Part shown: positions 43,769-51,907 of the stretch, one piece after another
Layout of the letters: every line of letters starts with the position of its first letter
How positions within the stretch are numbered: the stretch's first letter is position 1
DNA from: Panacagrimonas sp.
Lineage (GTDB): Bacteria; Pseudomonadota; Gammaproteobacteria; Nevskiales; Nevskiaceae
Direction of reading: 5' to 3'
Length of the DNA stretch: 64,000 bases
Assembly: GCF_020697055.1 (NCBI RefSeq)
Contig: NZ_JAJFBP010000015.1
Span: 62,001-126,000 of the forward strand
Notes under the pieces: model-generated
The model's database searches: none
What the model was told of the DNA's origin: nothing
The model's input: the letters and a program-made list of their open reading frames with translations, nothing else
Program-made: the position numbers and the translations under genes

Positions 43769-44472
43769 AAGCGGCTTCCTGGGCCCGCGTCCGGGTTGGA
43801 AATTCGATGGAGCTGCCGATGCGTTCGACGCAGGTCCTTCATGAGCCGCTCTTGTTCCGTCGTGTCGCCGAGCGCGAGAAGCCTGAGCAGGATTCCATAT
43901 CGCACCTGGATGCGGAACCGATCGTCGCTCAGCTCGTTCTGCACCCAGAGATCCAGCACGCCGGCGAAGAAGATCTGGTACTCCCGTGCGAGATCCCCGA
44001 GCTCGATGCCTTTCGGCAGGCGACGCGCGCGCTCCAGGCCCTGCAGCCGGCTGGCCCAGAACGCGAGCGCACGGTTCATCAGGACCGGCCGGTGTTCCGG
44101 CTCCACGACACCCAGTTCGAATCGCCAGAGCGGCTTGAGGTAATCGGTGTCGTCGGTGTAGACGCGGGCGACCGCCTCGGCGGCAGCCAGCGCCTGATCG
44201 AACGGATTGGCGGCCAGCGTCGTCCGGGTGGCCGCCTCGAGCTGATCCATCGTCCGGTTGAGCAATGCATAGAGAATCGAGCCCTTCGATCCGATGAGGT
44301 TGTAGAGCGTGGCGATGCTCACGCCAGCCCGCGCGGCCAGCACCCCAACGGAGAAATCGGTCGATCCGGTCTCGCGCACGAGCGCTTCGGCGGCCGCAAG
44401 GATGGCGTCCCGGCGGCCTTCCTTCTGCCGCTCTCTGGCGGCCGGCCACATCATCGGCTTCTGCATCGACAT
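43765..44472 (-). CDS. TetR family transcriptional regulator
   Basis: A 235-residue regulator: RRDAILAAAEALVRETGSTDFSVGVLAARAGVSIATLYNLIGSKGSILYALL is the TetR helix-turn-helix (about residues 20-70). The remainder is an all-helical ligand domain. It is divergent from the Rieske oxygenase operon, with 179 bases between the start codons, and co-transcribed with the phosphotransferase, so it is the likely local repressor of both units. Its inducer would be the pathway substrate or an acyl-CoA. Confidence 0.92.
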   Translation of the reverse strand: MSMQKPMMWPAARERQKEGRRDAILAAAEALVRETGSTDFSVGVLAARAGVSIATLYNLIGSKGSILYALLNRTMDQLEAATRTTLAANPFDQALAAAEAVARVYTDDTDYLKPLWRFELGVVEPEHRPVLMNRALAFWASRLQGLERARRLPKGIELGDLAREYQIFFAGVLDLWVQNELSDDRFRIQVRYGILLRLLALGDTTEQERLMKDLRRTHRQLHRISNPDAGPGSRL

Positions 44473-44651
44473 CCGGTTCTCGGAGGGTTTCCCTGTCGCC
44501 CGATCTGGGCGTGGACGCCGAAGCTTGCCTGAATCGGAAGGCCGACGGGCGGTGGTTGCTGTCCCTCTGGAACGCGTTTTAGCATGCCTTCTAATCTGTC
44601 CGGCATCGGAGACGCTCGCGTCTTCGGGCCACGTCGCAAGGAGGAGACACC
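44473..44651. promoter_or_regulatory. divergent promoter region between tetR-type regulator and Rieske operon
   Basis: This 179-base gap must contain promoters for both operons and probably the TetR operator. A GGAGGAGA ribosome-binding site for the oxygenase is at 44640-44647. Short dyads such as TGCC...GGCA around 44585-44605 are seen but are too weak to call an operator with confidence. Confidence 0.5.
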
Positions 44652-45944
44652 ATGCGCGCCAACTTCACCCAGGCCGCCGGCCTCGGTACCGGTCCGATGT
44701 CGTTCGAGCCGTACCGGACGCAAGCTCATTTCGAGTTGGAGCGCGAAAGAATCTTCCGCCGCACGTGGTTGATCATGGGTCGCATCGAAGATGTCCCGAA
44801 CGCCGGTGACTACATCGTCAAAGAGGTGGAGATCTGCAACGCCTCGATCCTGATCACGCGCCAAGCCAGCGGCGCGGTGAAAGCCTTCCACAACATCTGC
44901 TCGCATCGCGGCAACCAGGTGGTTTGGGACACCAAGGGCACACGCAAGACGATGTTCCGTTGCCCATATCACAACTGGACCTACGGCAACGACGGCAAGC
45001 TGCTCGCCGTCAGTGACGAAAAGATGTTCTTCAATCTCGACAAGAAGAAGTGCGGCCTGGATTCGGTGCAATGCGACGTCTGGGACGGCTGGATCTTCAT
45101 CAACCTGAACCCGGACAACCGCGTATCCCTACGCGAATATCTCGGATCGATGGGAGAGTTTCTTTCCGGCATCCCGTACCCCAACGCGCACCGTTCGATC
45201 AGGATCCAGGCCTATCTGAAGTGCAACTGGAAGTTCCTGATCGATGCGTTCAGTGAGTCGTACCACATCCCGGTGCTGCACTCGAAGACGATCGGCCCGA
45301 CCTTCTCCGGCAAGATCAACCCGATGTCGCATCTGCAGAACGCGGAGTTCTTCGGACCCCACCATTCGATCTCGCTGTTCGGAAATCCGGACTACAAGCC
45401 CGAGGAGGCGGCGCTCGTCGAAAAGCTCGCGTACGCGGGAATGGTGTCGGAGAACGTGCTGGCGGCGAACCAGAGCCAGGACACGATGGATCTTCGCGCC
45501 CATCGCAGCGTCAACCCCGCCAAGTCGCAGACCTGGTCGATGGACATCAACGAGATCTTTCCCAACTTCCATCTGGACGTGGCGGGCGGCGGCTTCTGGA
45601 CACACGAGATCTGGCCGATCACGCAGGATTTTTCGCGCTACGAAATGCGCTTCTTCGTGCCCAAGCCGGAGACGGTGCGCGAGGCGTTCCACCAGGAGCA
45701 CTACATCGCGCGGCTGGCCGACGTCGTTCTCGAGGATCTGGCCAACGTCGAGCGTACGCACAAGGGCGTGGCCGCCGGTGTGAAGAAGCAGATGCACCTC
45801 CAGGAGCACGAGGTGCTGATCCGCCGCATGCTGAAGTTGCACGAGGAGTTCGAGGAGTCCGCGACACTCGAAGAAGCGCTGAAGCGCTGCGCGTGGGCGG
45901 ACAGTCCTGACACCGCGGAGCCTGCGCTGGAGCCGGTGGCATGA
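44652..45944 (+). CDS. aromatic-ring-hydroxylating-type Rieske dioxygenase alpha subunit
   Basis: A 430-residue oxygenase. Rieske ligands are Cys83 and His85 (ICSHRG) and Cys104 and His107 (CPYHNW). The mononuclear iron site is Asp198, His205 and His210 in IDAFSESYHIPVLH. The two-domain layout (Rieske about 40-150, catalytic 180-430) matches the alpha subunits of ring-hydroxylating dioxygenases, but no classical beta-subunit gene is next to it. Instead it is coupled by an ATGA overlap (45941-45944) to a small protein, then a ferredoxin. GC content looks lower than in neighbouring housekeeping genes, consistent with acquisition. A lipophilic polycyclic substrate is inferred from the operon. 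Confidence 0.92.
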   Translation: MRANFTQAAGLGTGPMSFEPYRTQAHFELERERIFRRTWLIMGRIEDVPNAGDYIVKEVEICNASILITRQASGAVKAFHNICSHRGNQVVWDTKGTRKTMFRCPYHNWTYGNDGKLLAVSDEKMFFNLDKKKCGLDSVQCDVWDGWIFINLNPDNRVSLREYLGSMGEFLSGIPYPNAHRSIRIQAYLKCNWKFLIDAFSESYHIPVLHSKTIGPTFSGKINPMSHLQNAEFFGPHHSISLFGNPDYKPEEAALVEKLAYAGMVSENVLAANQSQDTMDLRAHRSVNPAKSQTWSMDINEIFPNFHLDVAGGGFWTHEIWPITQDFSRYEMRFFVPKPETVREAFHQEHYIARLADVVLEDLANVERTHKGVAAGVKKQMHLQEHEVLIRRMLKLHEEFEESATLEEALKRCAWADSPDTAEPALEPVA

Positions 45945-46303
45945 GGATCGTCGCCACCGTTCCGTCCGGGGAACGCCCACTGCCCGCGGGCTTCGAATCG
46001 TTGGAGCCCTTCGTCACCTACTGGGCCGTCGCCGGCCAGAACGAGCGGCGCCACCAGCGATGCGACACGACGTTCGAAGAGATCCGCCGCTTCTACGACG
46101 CGATGCTGCCGCGCGCCGACGCGGCGATGCAGCATCTTTCCGGCTTCCCGCTTCGCGACATGCCGGGTCCCGAGGCACGGCTGATGCGCCTCGTTCTGTC
46201 GCTGGCCCAGGCCTCGATGGCGGTCGAGGTGCAAGGCAGTGCCCGCGTACCCAACGCCCCTTGGCCCGACACGGTCCGCATCCTGACCGAAGAAACGCTC
46301 TGA
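45941..46303 (+). CDS. small protein coupled to Rieske oxygenase, unknown family
   Basis: A 120-residue, mostly helical, soluble protein with no signal peptide. Recognisable segments are PLPAGFESLEPFVTYWAVAGQNERRHQR, FEEIRRFYDAMLPRADAAMQHLSGFPL and MRLVLSLAQASMAVEVQG. From memory, similarly sized proteins with an LPxxFxxLEPFVxxWxxxxxxxRxxxR start sit beside Rieske oxygenase genes in other proteobacteria, but I have no family name for it. The ATGA overlap with the oxygenase implies stoichiometric co-translation; a structural or assembly partner (beta-like) is plausible. Confidence 0.75.
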   Translation: MRIVATVPSGERPLPAGFESLEPFVTYWAVAGQNERRHQRCDTTFEEIRRFYDAMLPRADAAMQHLSGFPLRDMPGPEARLMRLVLSLAQASMAVEVQGSARVPNAPWPDTVRILTEETL

Positions 46304-46317
46304 TCCGGGACGTCCGC

Positions 46318-46632
46318 GTGCCGCTCATTCACGTCACCGATCGCGCCGGCCGGGATTACAGCGTCGATGCGGCCATCGGCACCCCGCTCATGGAAGTGCT
46401 GCGCGAGCGAGGCGATGTCGAGGCCATCTGCGGCGGCAGTGCCGCGTGCGCCACGTGCCATGTCCATGTCGACGAGGCCTGGACGGAGCGGGTCGGCCCG
46501 GCCGGGCCAGACGAGACGAACCTGCTGGAGTACAGCCTCGAACGGCGTCCGACGTCGCGATTGAGCTGCCAGGTCGAGGTCCGCGCGGACTTCGACGGGC
46601 TCAAGGTGCGGATCGCGGCGAGCGAAGGCTGA
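46318..46632 (+). CDS. [2Fe-2S] ferredoxin (putidaredoxin type)
   Basis: A 104-residue electron carrier: CGGSAACATC gives Cys38, Cys44 and Cys47, and RLSCQVEV gives Cys84, the putidaredoxin pattern. The start is a GTG at 46318, 14 bases after the preceding stop; no ATG gives a complete N-terminus. It presumably reduces the Rieske oxygenase two genes upstream. It is paralogous to the ferredoxin at 6000 (shared SCG/ACATCHV-x-VD context). A reductase is missing from the cluster. Confidence 0.9.
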   Translation: MPLIHVTDRAGRDYSVDAAIGTPLMEVLRERGDVEAICGGSAACATCHVHVDEAWTERVGPAGPDETNLLEYSLERRPTSRLSCQVEVRADFDGLKVRIAASEG

Positions 46633-46720
46633 CCGCCTTGTTCGTTGCGCGCCCGCGGCAAGCGCCATTTCACCGCATTGACCTCCAAACGCCATCATCC
46701 AACCCACGCAAGGACCGGCC

Positions 46721-47689
46721 ATGATCAAGCCGCACGACGCGCAGTTCCATTTCAAGTCCGACTCCCATTGGCAGTGGGCGGAGACCATTGCGCTGCCGTT
46801 CCACGTTCCCGAGGCGAACCTCAACGGCATCATCTACGTGCTCGCGCGACCGATGATGGGCGTCTGCATGTGCGACATCTCGCTTCACGACCGGCTCACC
46901 GATCTGTGGGAAGAGCAGCTCTACATCGACAACCAGCAGCACCTGCCCTGCCCCAAGTCGCTGCTGGACATCGATCTGCCCAACGGCCTCAAGCTCAAGG
47001 CGCTGGACCCGGTGAAGCGCTATCACGCGACCTACGAGGGTATCGACGAAACGCGTTTCGATCTCTCCTTCGAAGCCTTGCACGAGCCTTACGACATCAA
47101 CGACCCGGAGATGGACCCGACGGCCGCCAAGCGCACGGGGCCGGCGTGGGACTCCTCCTGGTCGGGTCACTACGAAGTGACCTACCGCGTCCGGGGGGAA
47201 CTCGTCGCCCGTGGCAAGCGCTACGCCGTGGACTGCGTCGACACGGGCGATCGCAGCTGGGGCCCGCGCGTGGAGCGGGACAATTCGTCGGTGATCTGGT
47301 GGCATGCGAGCTGGGGAGAGGATCTGACGGTCCATCTCTTCACCGGGCACGACATCGCGCGGACGAGCGCCATGGCACCGCATATCAGCGGCTACGTTCT
47401 CGAGAACGGCAAGGTGTATGGCCTCGCGGATTCGCGCGGCACCCAGGACTATCGCCGCGCCGTGCCGCTGGGTGGCGAGCTGGCGGTCACCGACGTTCGC
47501 GGCAAGACGTTCGAGTTCACGTACTCCGCCCTGAACTCGGCCTATTGGGCTCCCTATCCTTCCAACACCTACCTGCAGACCTACATGCGCGTGTGCCATC
47601 GGGGGCGGATCGGCCGCGGTGTGCAGCAGATGGGACTCAGCCGCGCCTATCTCACGCGTCATCGTGACGCGATCCGGACCCGCTACTGA
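46721..47689 (+). CDS. CrtC-like (hydroxyneurosporene synthase/AttH-type, DUF7064/7065-like) protein, paralogue B
   Basis: A 322-residue beta-rich protein, paralogous to the one at 38482. Shared features are the N-terminal WAETIALPFHVPEANLNG, HLPCPKSLLDIDLPNG (about residues 74-89), the GHYEVTYRVRGEL strand and the signature DCVDTGDRSWGPR (171-183), then WWHASWGEDLTVHL. In CrtC-type enzymes this region lines the active site for hydration of an isoprenoid double bond; whether that activity holds here is inference. It sits between ferredoxin and the PRISE-type reductase in the catabolic operon. Confidence 0.7.
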   Translation: MIKPHDAQFHFKSDSHWQWAETIALPFHVPEANLNGIIYVLARPMMGVCMCDISLHDRLTDLWEEQLYIDNQQHLPCPKSLLDIDLPNGLKLKALDPVKRYHATYEGIDETRFDLSFEALHEPYDINDPEMDPTAAKRTGPAWDSSWSGHYEVTYRVRGELVARGKRYAVDCVDTGDRSWGPRVERDNSSVIWWHASWGEDLTVHLFTGHDIARTSAMAPHISGYVLENGKVYGLADSRGTQDYRRAVPLGGELAVTDVRGKTFEFTYSALNSAYWAPYPSNTYLQTYMRVCHRGRIGRGVQQMGLSRAYLTRHRDAIRTRY

Positions 47690-47736
47690 GCGCGCGCGTT
47701 CCCGGAGAACTCGCAACAACTCGCAAAGAGCACCGC

Positions 47737-48825
47737 ATGCAACAGACCGTCCTCGTCGTCGGCGCCAGTGGAGTCGTCGGAACCTCCGCCATCCATTCCT
47801 TCCTGCGCGAGGGATGGAATGTCGTCGGGGTGTCCCGACGCGTCCCGGAAATCGATCCTGTCGAGCGCTTCCGGCACGTGTCGATCGATCTCCTCGACAC
47901 GAGTGATGCCGCAAACCGCCTGCAGACGCTCGGGCCGATCACGCACGTGGTGTTCGCCGCGCTGTCGGAACTACCAGGCCTCGTCGCGGGCTGGAACGAC
48001 CCGGCGCAGATGCAGATCAATCTCGATCTCCTGCGCCACGTCATCGATCCCTTGACCGCCAAGCCCGGCCCGCTCCAGCACGTCAGCATCATGCAGGGCA
48101 CGAAAGCCTATGGCCTTCATCTGCACCCGATGGAGATTCCTGCACGCGAGCGCAGCCCACGCGACCCTCATCCGAATTTCTACTGGCTGCAGGAGGATTA
48201 CCTGCGCGAGAAGGCCGCAGCCCACGGCTTCACCTACACCATCTTCCGGCCGCAGATGGTGGTCGGACAGGCGTATGGCGCGGCGATGAACGTGGCGCCG
48301 GTGCTGGGGGTGTATGCCGCGCTCTGTCGAGAACTGGGCGAGCCTTTCGGATTTCCGGGCGGGCCGTCGTTCGTCTGGGAGGCCTCGGATGCCCGCATCG
48401 TGGGCAACGCGCTCGAATGGGCTGCGCGTTCACCGCAGGCACGCAACGAGACCTTCAATGTCACCAACGGCGACGTCTTCGAGTGGCGCAGCCTCTGGCC
48501 TGCCATCGCCGACACGCTGGGTGTGCCTCCGGCTGCCGATCGACCGATGTCACTGGGACGCTACCTGCCGACGCAGGCCGCGATCTGGGATCGGATCGTG
48601 GCCAAGCGAGGACTCCGACGGATTGCGCTGCCTGCGCTGCTGGGGGAATCCCACCACGTCGCGGACTTTTGCTTCGCGAGCGGCGCTGCCCAGACGCCTC
48701 CGCCGGCCTTCATCAGCGCGATAAAACTGCGCCAGGCCGGGTTTGCGGAGGTCGTCGATACCGAAGCGATGTTTCGATACTGGATTCGAAGCTTCATCGA
48801 CCGAAGGATCGTTCCCGGGCCCTAG
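47737..48825 (+). CDS. PRISE-type NAD(P)-dependent reductase (progesterone 5-beta-reductase/iridoid synthase-like)
   Basis: A 362-residue extended SDR. VVGASGVVGTSAI (8-20) binds NADPH. GTKAYGLHLHP contains Lys123 and PNFYWLQEDYL contains Tyr149, matching the unusual catalytic Lys and Tyr (NFYY motif) that define the PRISE family. FRPQMVVGQAYG follows. PRISE enzymes perform 1,4-reduction of enones such as progesterone or 8-oxogeranial. Here it closes the Rieske operon, supporting a steroid- or terpenoid-like alpha,beta-unsaturated ketone as substrate or intermediate. Confidence 0.88.
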   Translation: MQQTVLVVGASGVVGTSAIHSFLREGWNVVGVSRRVPEIDPVERFRHVSIDLLDTSDAANRLQTLGPITHVVFAALSELPGLVAGWNDPAQMQINLDLLRHVIDPLTAKPGPLQHVSIMQGTKAYGLHLHPMEIPARERSPRDPHPNFYWLQEDYLREKAAAHGFTYTIFRPQMVVGQAYGAAMNVAPVLGVYAALCRELGEPFGFPGGPSFVWEASDARIVGNALEWAARSPQARNETFNVTNGDVFEWRSLWPAIADTLGVPPAADRPMSLGRYLPTQAAIWDRIVAKRGLRRIALPALLGESHHVADFCFASGAAQTPPPAFISAIKLRQAGFAEVVDTEAMFRYWIRSFIDRRIVPGP

Positions 48826-48886
48826 GATCGGACGGCAACCGTCTCCTCTCGCGGCAGCCCGCCTGTCACAGCGCGGGGAAGCGGTG

Positions 48887-49030
48887 ATGGATGATCATGG
48901 TGGGCTCCTTTCTCTGCCACCCATTCCCGTGTTCGGTGTTCCCATCGTCGAGCTCAGCGCGGCGGTCAAGCGCGGTGCGGAGGATCCCGTCACCTATCCA
49001 GCGCGGCCGGGCGAACCCGTCGGACGACAC
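48887..49030 (+). pseudogene. possible truncated ORF remnant after the PRISE gene
   Basis: An ATG at 48887 preceded by GGGGAAG begins a protein-like segment (GLLSLPPIPVFGVPIVELSA, then KRGAEDPVTYPARPGEPV). This ORF loses protein character where it meets the convergent FG-GAP-like gene at 49031. It could be the 5' end of a further operon gene cut off by recombination. The family is not recognised, and it may be chance in GC-rich DNA. Confidence 0.3.
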
Positions 49031-50269
49031 TCAAGGCTCACGAAGCACGAACACGCCACCCAGGCGACTGGTCTCGGATTCCGGGTCTGCGCCGGCCACC
49101 GCAATGTTTCCCGCATCGTCGATCGCCACCTCCCAACCGAAGCGAGTGTCTTCCGGACTGCGTTCGAGGGTGTCGTAGAGCGAGCACGTCAACACCGGCA
49201 GGGCCCGGCAGTCGAATGCGAAAACCAGACCCGGAACGTCCGGATACTCCGCGGGCGCGCCAGCCACCAGGCGTCCTCCCTCGAAATCCAGCTTGCGCCC
49301 GATACCGTGGGCGTCCTGGGTGGGATCCTTGATCAAAAACGGTGCACGGTTCGGCGTGGCGGCGTCGTATACCCACACCTGCTTGGCGGTGTCGCATCCG
49401 AACGCCACCAGGCTCCCGGAAACCGCGACCGACGCGCCGCAGGCGTCAGCCTCGTCCGCCTGCAGACTCTGCAGCCGAGCGACCTGCCCCCAGCGTCCAC
49501 TGCCGCCCGCGTTGCGCTCGAACACCAACGCCACGCCGGCATCCTCACGGCCATTGTCTGCGGTACTGAAAGGGGCGCCGACGACGAGGCGACTGGCATC
49601 GAGGGCGACCGCGTCTCCGAACGCCCCAATCGATCGACTGCTGCCGACCGCGGTCACGCGCCGTTGATGTCGCCAGCCGGTGCTTCCCCGCTGAAAGATG
49701 TGCGCCGCGCCGAGCACTCCCGGAGACACCGCCTCATTGGTGGCGCCGACCACCAACGTGTTTCCGTCGATATCGACCGCCCCACCGAAAGCCGCGTCCG
49801 GGGCCGGGCGGCTCGAACGCAGGACACGGACCTGCTGCCACCTGCCCGACGCGGCGTCCCGTCCCCATAGGTAGGCACGCCCTTCCCGGTTCGAGCCGCC
49901 GTAGGGGGTACCGATCACGACGAAATCCCCGCTGACGGCAACCGCCGCAACACCGAGGTTCACCGGGACCGTGTCGCGCGGTTTGAGTTGCGCCTCGAAG
50001 GCCCACCGCTCATCGATCCGGCGGTAGACGAAAACGCCGGATGCGTCGACGCCATCTGCCGGAGTGAAGTCGACCCGGCTGATCACGGTCACATCGCCGT
50101 CGATGTCGAGGGTCCATCCGAACGCGTCGCCCGCCGACCGGGGCTCGGGCGCGATCGTCTCAAGCTGGTTGTAGTGCACCGGCGCGGCGGGCAACGGCGT
50201 GCTCGCCAGTCCCGATATGAGCACGGCGACGATCAAGACCGATTTTTCAGCCCGAAACGGCTGGTTCAT
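49031..50269 (-). CDS. exported FG-GAP-like beta-propeller protein
   Basis: A 412-residue secreted protein with signal peptide (VLIVAVLISGLASTPLPAAP). At least six imperfect repeats have the pattern FG-x-(S/A)VDIDG-x-T-(L/V)VVGA, e.g. DAFGWTLDIDGDVTVIS, AAFGGAVDIDGNTLVVGA, GAFGDAVALDASRLVVGA and TRFGWEVAIDDAGNIAVAGA. These are FG-GAP-like blades of a propeller. Such proteins are surface or extracellular and of unknown ligand. It is convergent with the catabolic operon and independently transcribed. Confidence 0.82.
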   Translation of the reverse strand: MNQPFRAEKSVLIVAVLISGLASTPLPAAPVHYNQLETIAPEPRSAGDAFGWTLDIDGDVTVISRVDFTPADGVDASGVFVYRRIDERWAFEAQLKPRDTVPVNLGVAAVAVSGDFVVIGTPYGGSNREGRAYLWGRDAASGRWQQVRVLRSSRPAPDAAFGGAVDIDGNTLVVGATNEAVSPGVLGAAHIFQRGSTGWRHQRRVTAVGSSRSIGAFGDAVALDASRLVVGAPFSTADNGREDAGVALVFERNAGGSGRWGQVARLQSLQADEADACGASVAVSGSLVAFGCDTAKQVWVYDAATPNRAPFLIKDPTQDAHGIGRKLDFEGGRLVAGAPAEYPDVPGLVFAFDCRALPVLTCSLYDTLERSPEDTRFGWEVAIDDAGNIAVAGADPESETSRLGGVFVLREP

Positions 50270-50551
50270 GGCGTGTGTATTCCGGCGAACAGAGAGCCGA
50301 GCGCCCCAGCAAGTCTCGATCCCGGAACAACGTCCGGATCCGACGGACGCCGTGTTGTCACCCTTGACGAACGTTCCGGAGAATTGCGATCGCGGCGGAC
50401 CTGCGCGTCCGCCCGCGGCGGCGGCAAGCGGCAACGGCAACGGCAACGGGTCGACGCCTGCCCATCGGGCGCGCCGACCTCGCTCAATCCAGCAGCCGCT
50501 GCCGAGCCGCCGGCCGATCTTCAAGATCGCGCCACGTCGGCGAACCGCAGT

Positions 50552-51907
50552 TCAAACCGACACTTGTTCGATCGGAAGCGCGGCGAATTGAACGCGGGCC
50601 CGCAGCCCCGGATGCGCAGTCCCCAACTCCAGGTGCGTGCCGTGGCGCTCGGCGATCCGCGCGGCCAGGCACAGGCCCAGGCCGCTGCCCGGCGCCTGTC
50701 GGCTGCGCTCGACACGAAAGAACGGCTTCACCACGTCCTCGATCGCCGATGCCGGGATACCGATGCCGTCGTCGATCACCTCCGCGACGGGTCCGGCGGG
50801 GCTCTCGCGCGCGATCAGCCGGATGCGCACGCCGGGTGCGTTGTGGCGGATCGCGTTCTCGACCAGGTTCACGAACAGCTGCGTGAGCATCGCGGCGTCG
50901 CCGCGCACCATCACGCCGGACGCGGCCTCGAGCTCCAGTTTCTGTCCGTGCTCCTCGGCGACCGGTTCGAACGTGTCGTGCAGGTGGCGCAGCAGCTCGG
51001 CCAGATCGAGCGTCTCCGATCGCATCTGCGCCCGACCCGATTCGATCTCGGCGATGCGCAGCAGCGCCGAGAAGATCTGCAGCGCATCGTCGAGCGACTG
51101 CAGTGCATCCGCGCACAGCCGCCGCGACGGCTCGTCGGCCTGCAATTCCGACAACCGCTCCAGCCGCTGGCGCACCGCCGCCAGCGGCGTGCGCAGGTCA
51201 TGGGCGATGTTGATCGAGACCAGGCGCACCTCGCCGACCAGCGCCTCGATCCGGCCCAGCATGCGGTTGATCTCGAGTGCGACCTGCTCGAAATCGTCGC
51301 CGGCGCCGCGCACCGGGATTCTCGCGGAGAGCTCGCCCCGGCCCACCGCCTCGGCCGCACGTCGCAGCCGTTCCACCCGCGTCAGGAACCGCCGGCTGAG
51401 CACCATGCCCATGGCCAGGCCGATCGCCGCCAGCGCGCACAGCTGCAGGATCGTGGTCTTGCGCAGCGCAAGCGCGAACTCCGACACGCTGCGCGCCTCG
51501 GCCGCGACCGCGAGGCGAAAGCCGTCCGGCAGGTCGGTGGTCAGCAGGATCAGGTCCGGCGCACCGGCCCGCTCGATTCGGCTCCAACCCGGTTCGGCGG
51601 GAAGCGCGATCCGGTCGAAAACCCGGACGCCGTCGGGATTGGCGAGCGTGTACAGCAGGCGCGGCGTCGGTGCGCGTTCCAGGCGCTCGCGGATGTCGTG
51701 GCGCAGTTCCTCGACGCCGTGATCCTCGTAATCGCCGAGCAGCTGCGAGGTCTCCGCCGCCACGTGCGCGCGCAGCTGCTGCTCCATCTGCGAGCTGACC
51801 GCCTGGTAGACGACCGCGCTGTAGAGCAGCGCACCGAGCGCGAACACCCCCGCGGTCAGCGCGGTGAAGCGGAAGCTCGCGGCGTGGAATCGCCTAGGTT
51901 TCGACAT
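50552..51907 (-). CDS. two-component sensor histidine kinase (HAMP, HisKA, HATPase)
   Basis: A 451-residue membrane kinase. The first transmembrane helix is at about residues 13-35; a periplasmic sensor region of about 120 residues follows, then the second helix (LQLCALAAIGLAMGMVLS) and a HAMP linker. HisKA carries the phospho-His in SINIAHDLRTPLAAV, and the ATPase boxes are NLVENAIRH, DDGIGIP and GSGLGLCLA. It overlaps the OmpR-type regulator gene by 14 bases and shares its operon with a PepSY protein, an arrangement linked to envelope or metal sensing. Confidence 0.92.
   Translation of the reverse strand: MSKPRRFHAASFRFTALTAGVFALGALLYSAVVYQAVSSQMEQQLRAHVAAETSQLLGDYEDHGVEELRHDIRERLERAPTPRLLYTLANPDGVRVFDRIALPAEPGWSRIERAGAPDLILLTTDLPDGFRLAVAAEARSVSEFALALRKTTILQLCALAAIGLAMGMVLSRRFLTRVERLRRAAEAVGRGELSARIPVRGAGDDFEQVALEINRMLGRIEALVGEVRLVSINIAHDLRTPLAAVRQRLERLSELQADEPSRRLCADALQSLDDALQIFSALLRIAEIESGRAQMRSETLDLAELLRHLHDTFEPVAEEHGQKLELEAASGVMVRGDAAMLTQLFVNLVENAIRHNAPGVRIRLIARESPAGPVAEVIDDGIGIPASAIEDVVKPFFRVERSRQAPGSGLGLCLAARIAERHGTHLELGTAHPGLRARVQFAALPIEQVSV

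Noticed and set aside
44585..44605. TetR operator candidate (TGCC...GGCA)
   Set aside because: The dyad is only four bases per arm and is expected by chance in GC-rich DNA.
41686..49030. Integrative element anchored at tRNA-Arg
   Set aside because: No integrase, excisionase or duplicated tRNA 3' end could be found, so insertion at the tRNA is not claimed, although the adjacent gene set may have been acquired.
49038..49988. Short overlapping frames across the FG-GAP-like gene
   Set aside because: The regular FG-x-VDIDG blades occur only in the minus-strand frame annotated; the others are low-complexity shadows.
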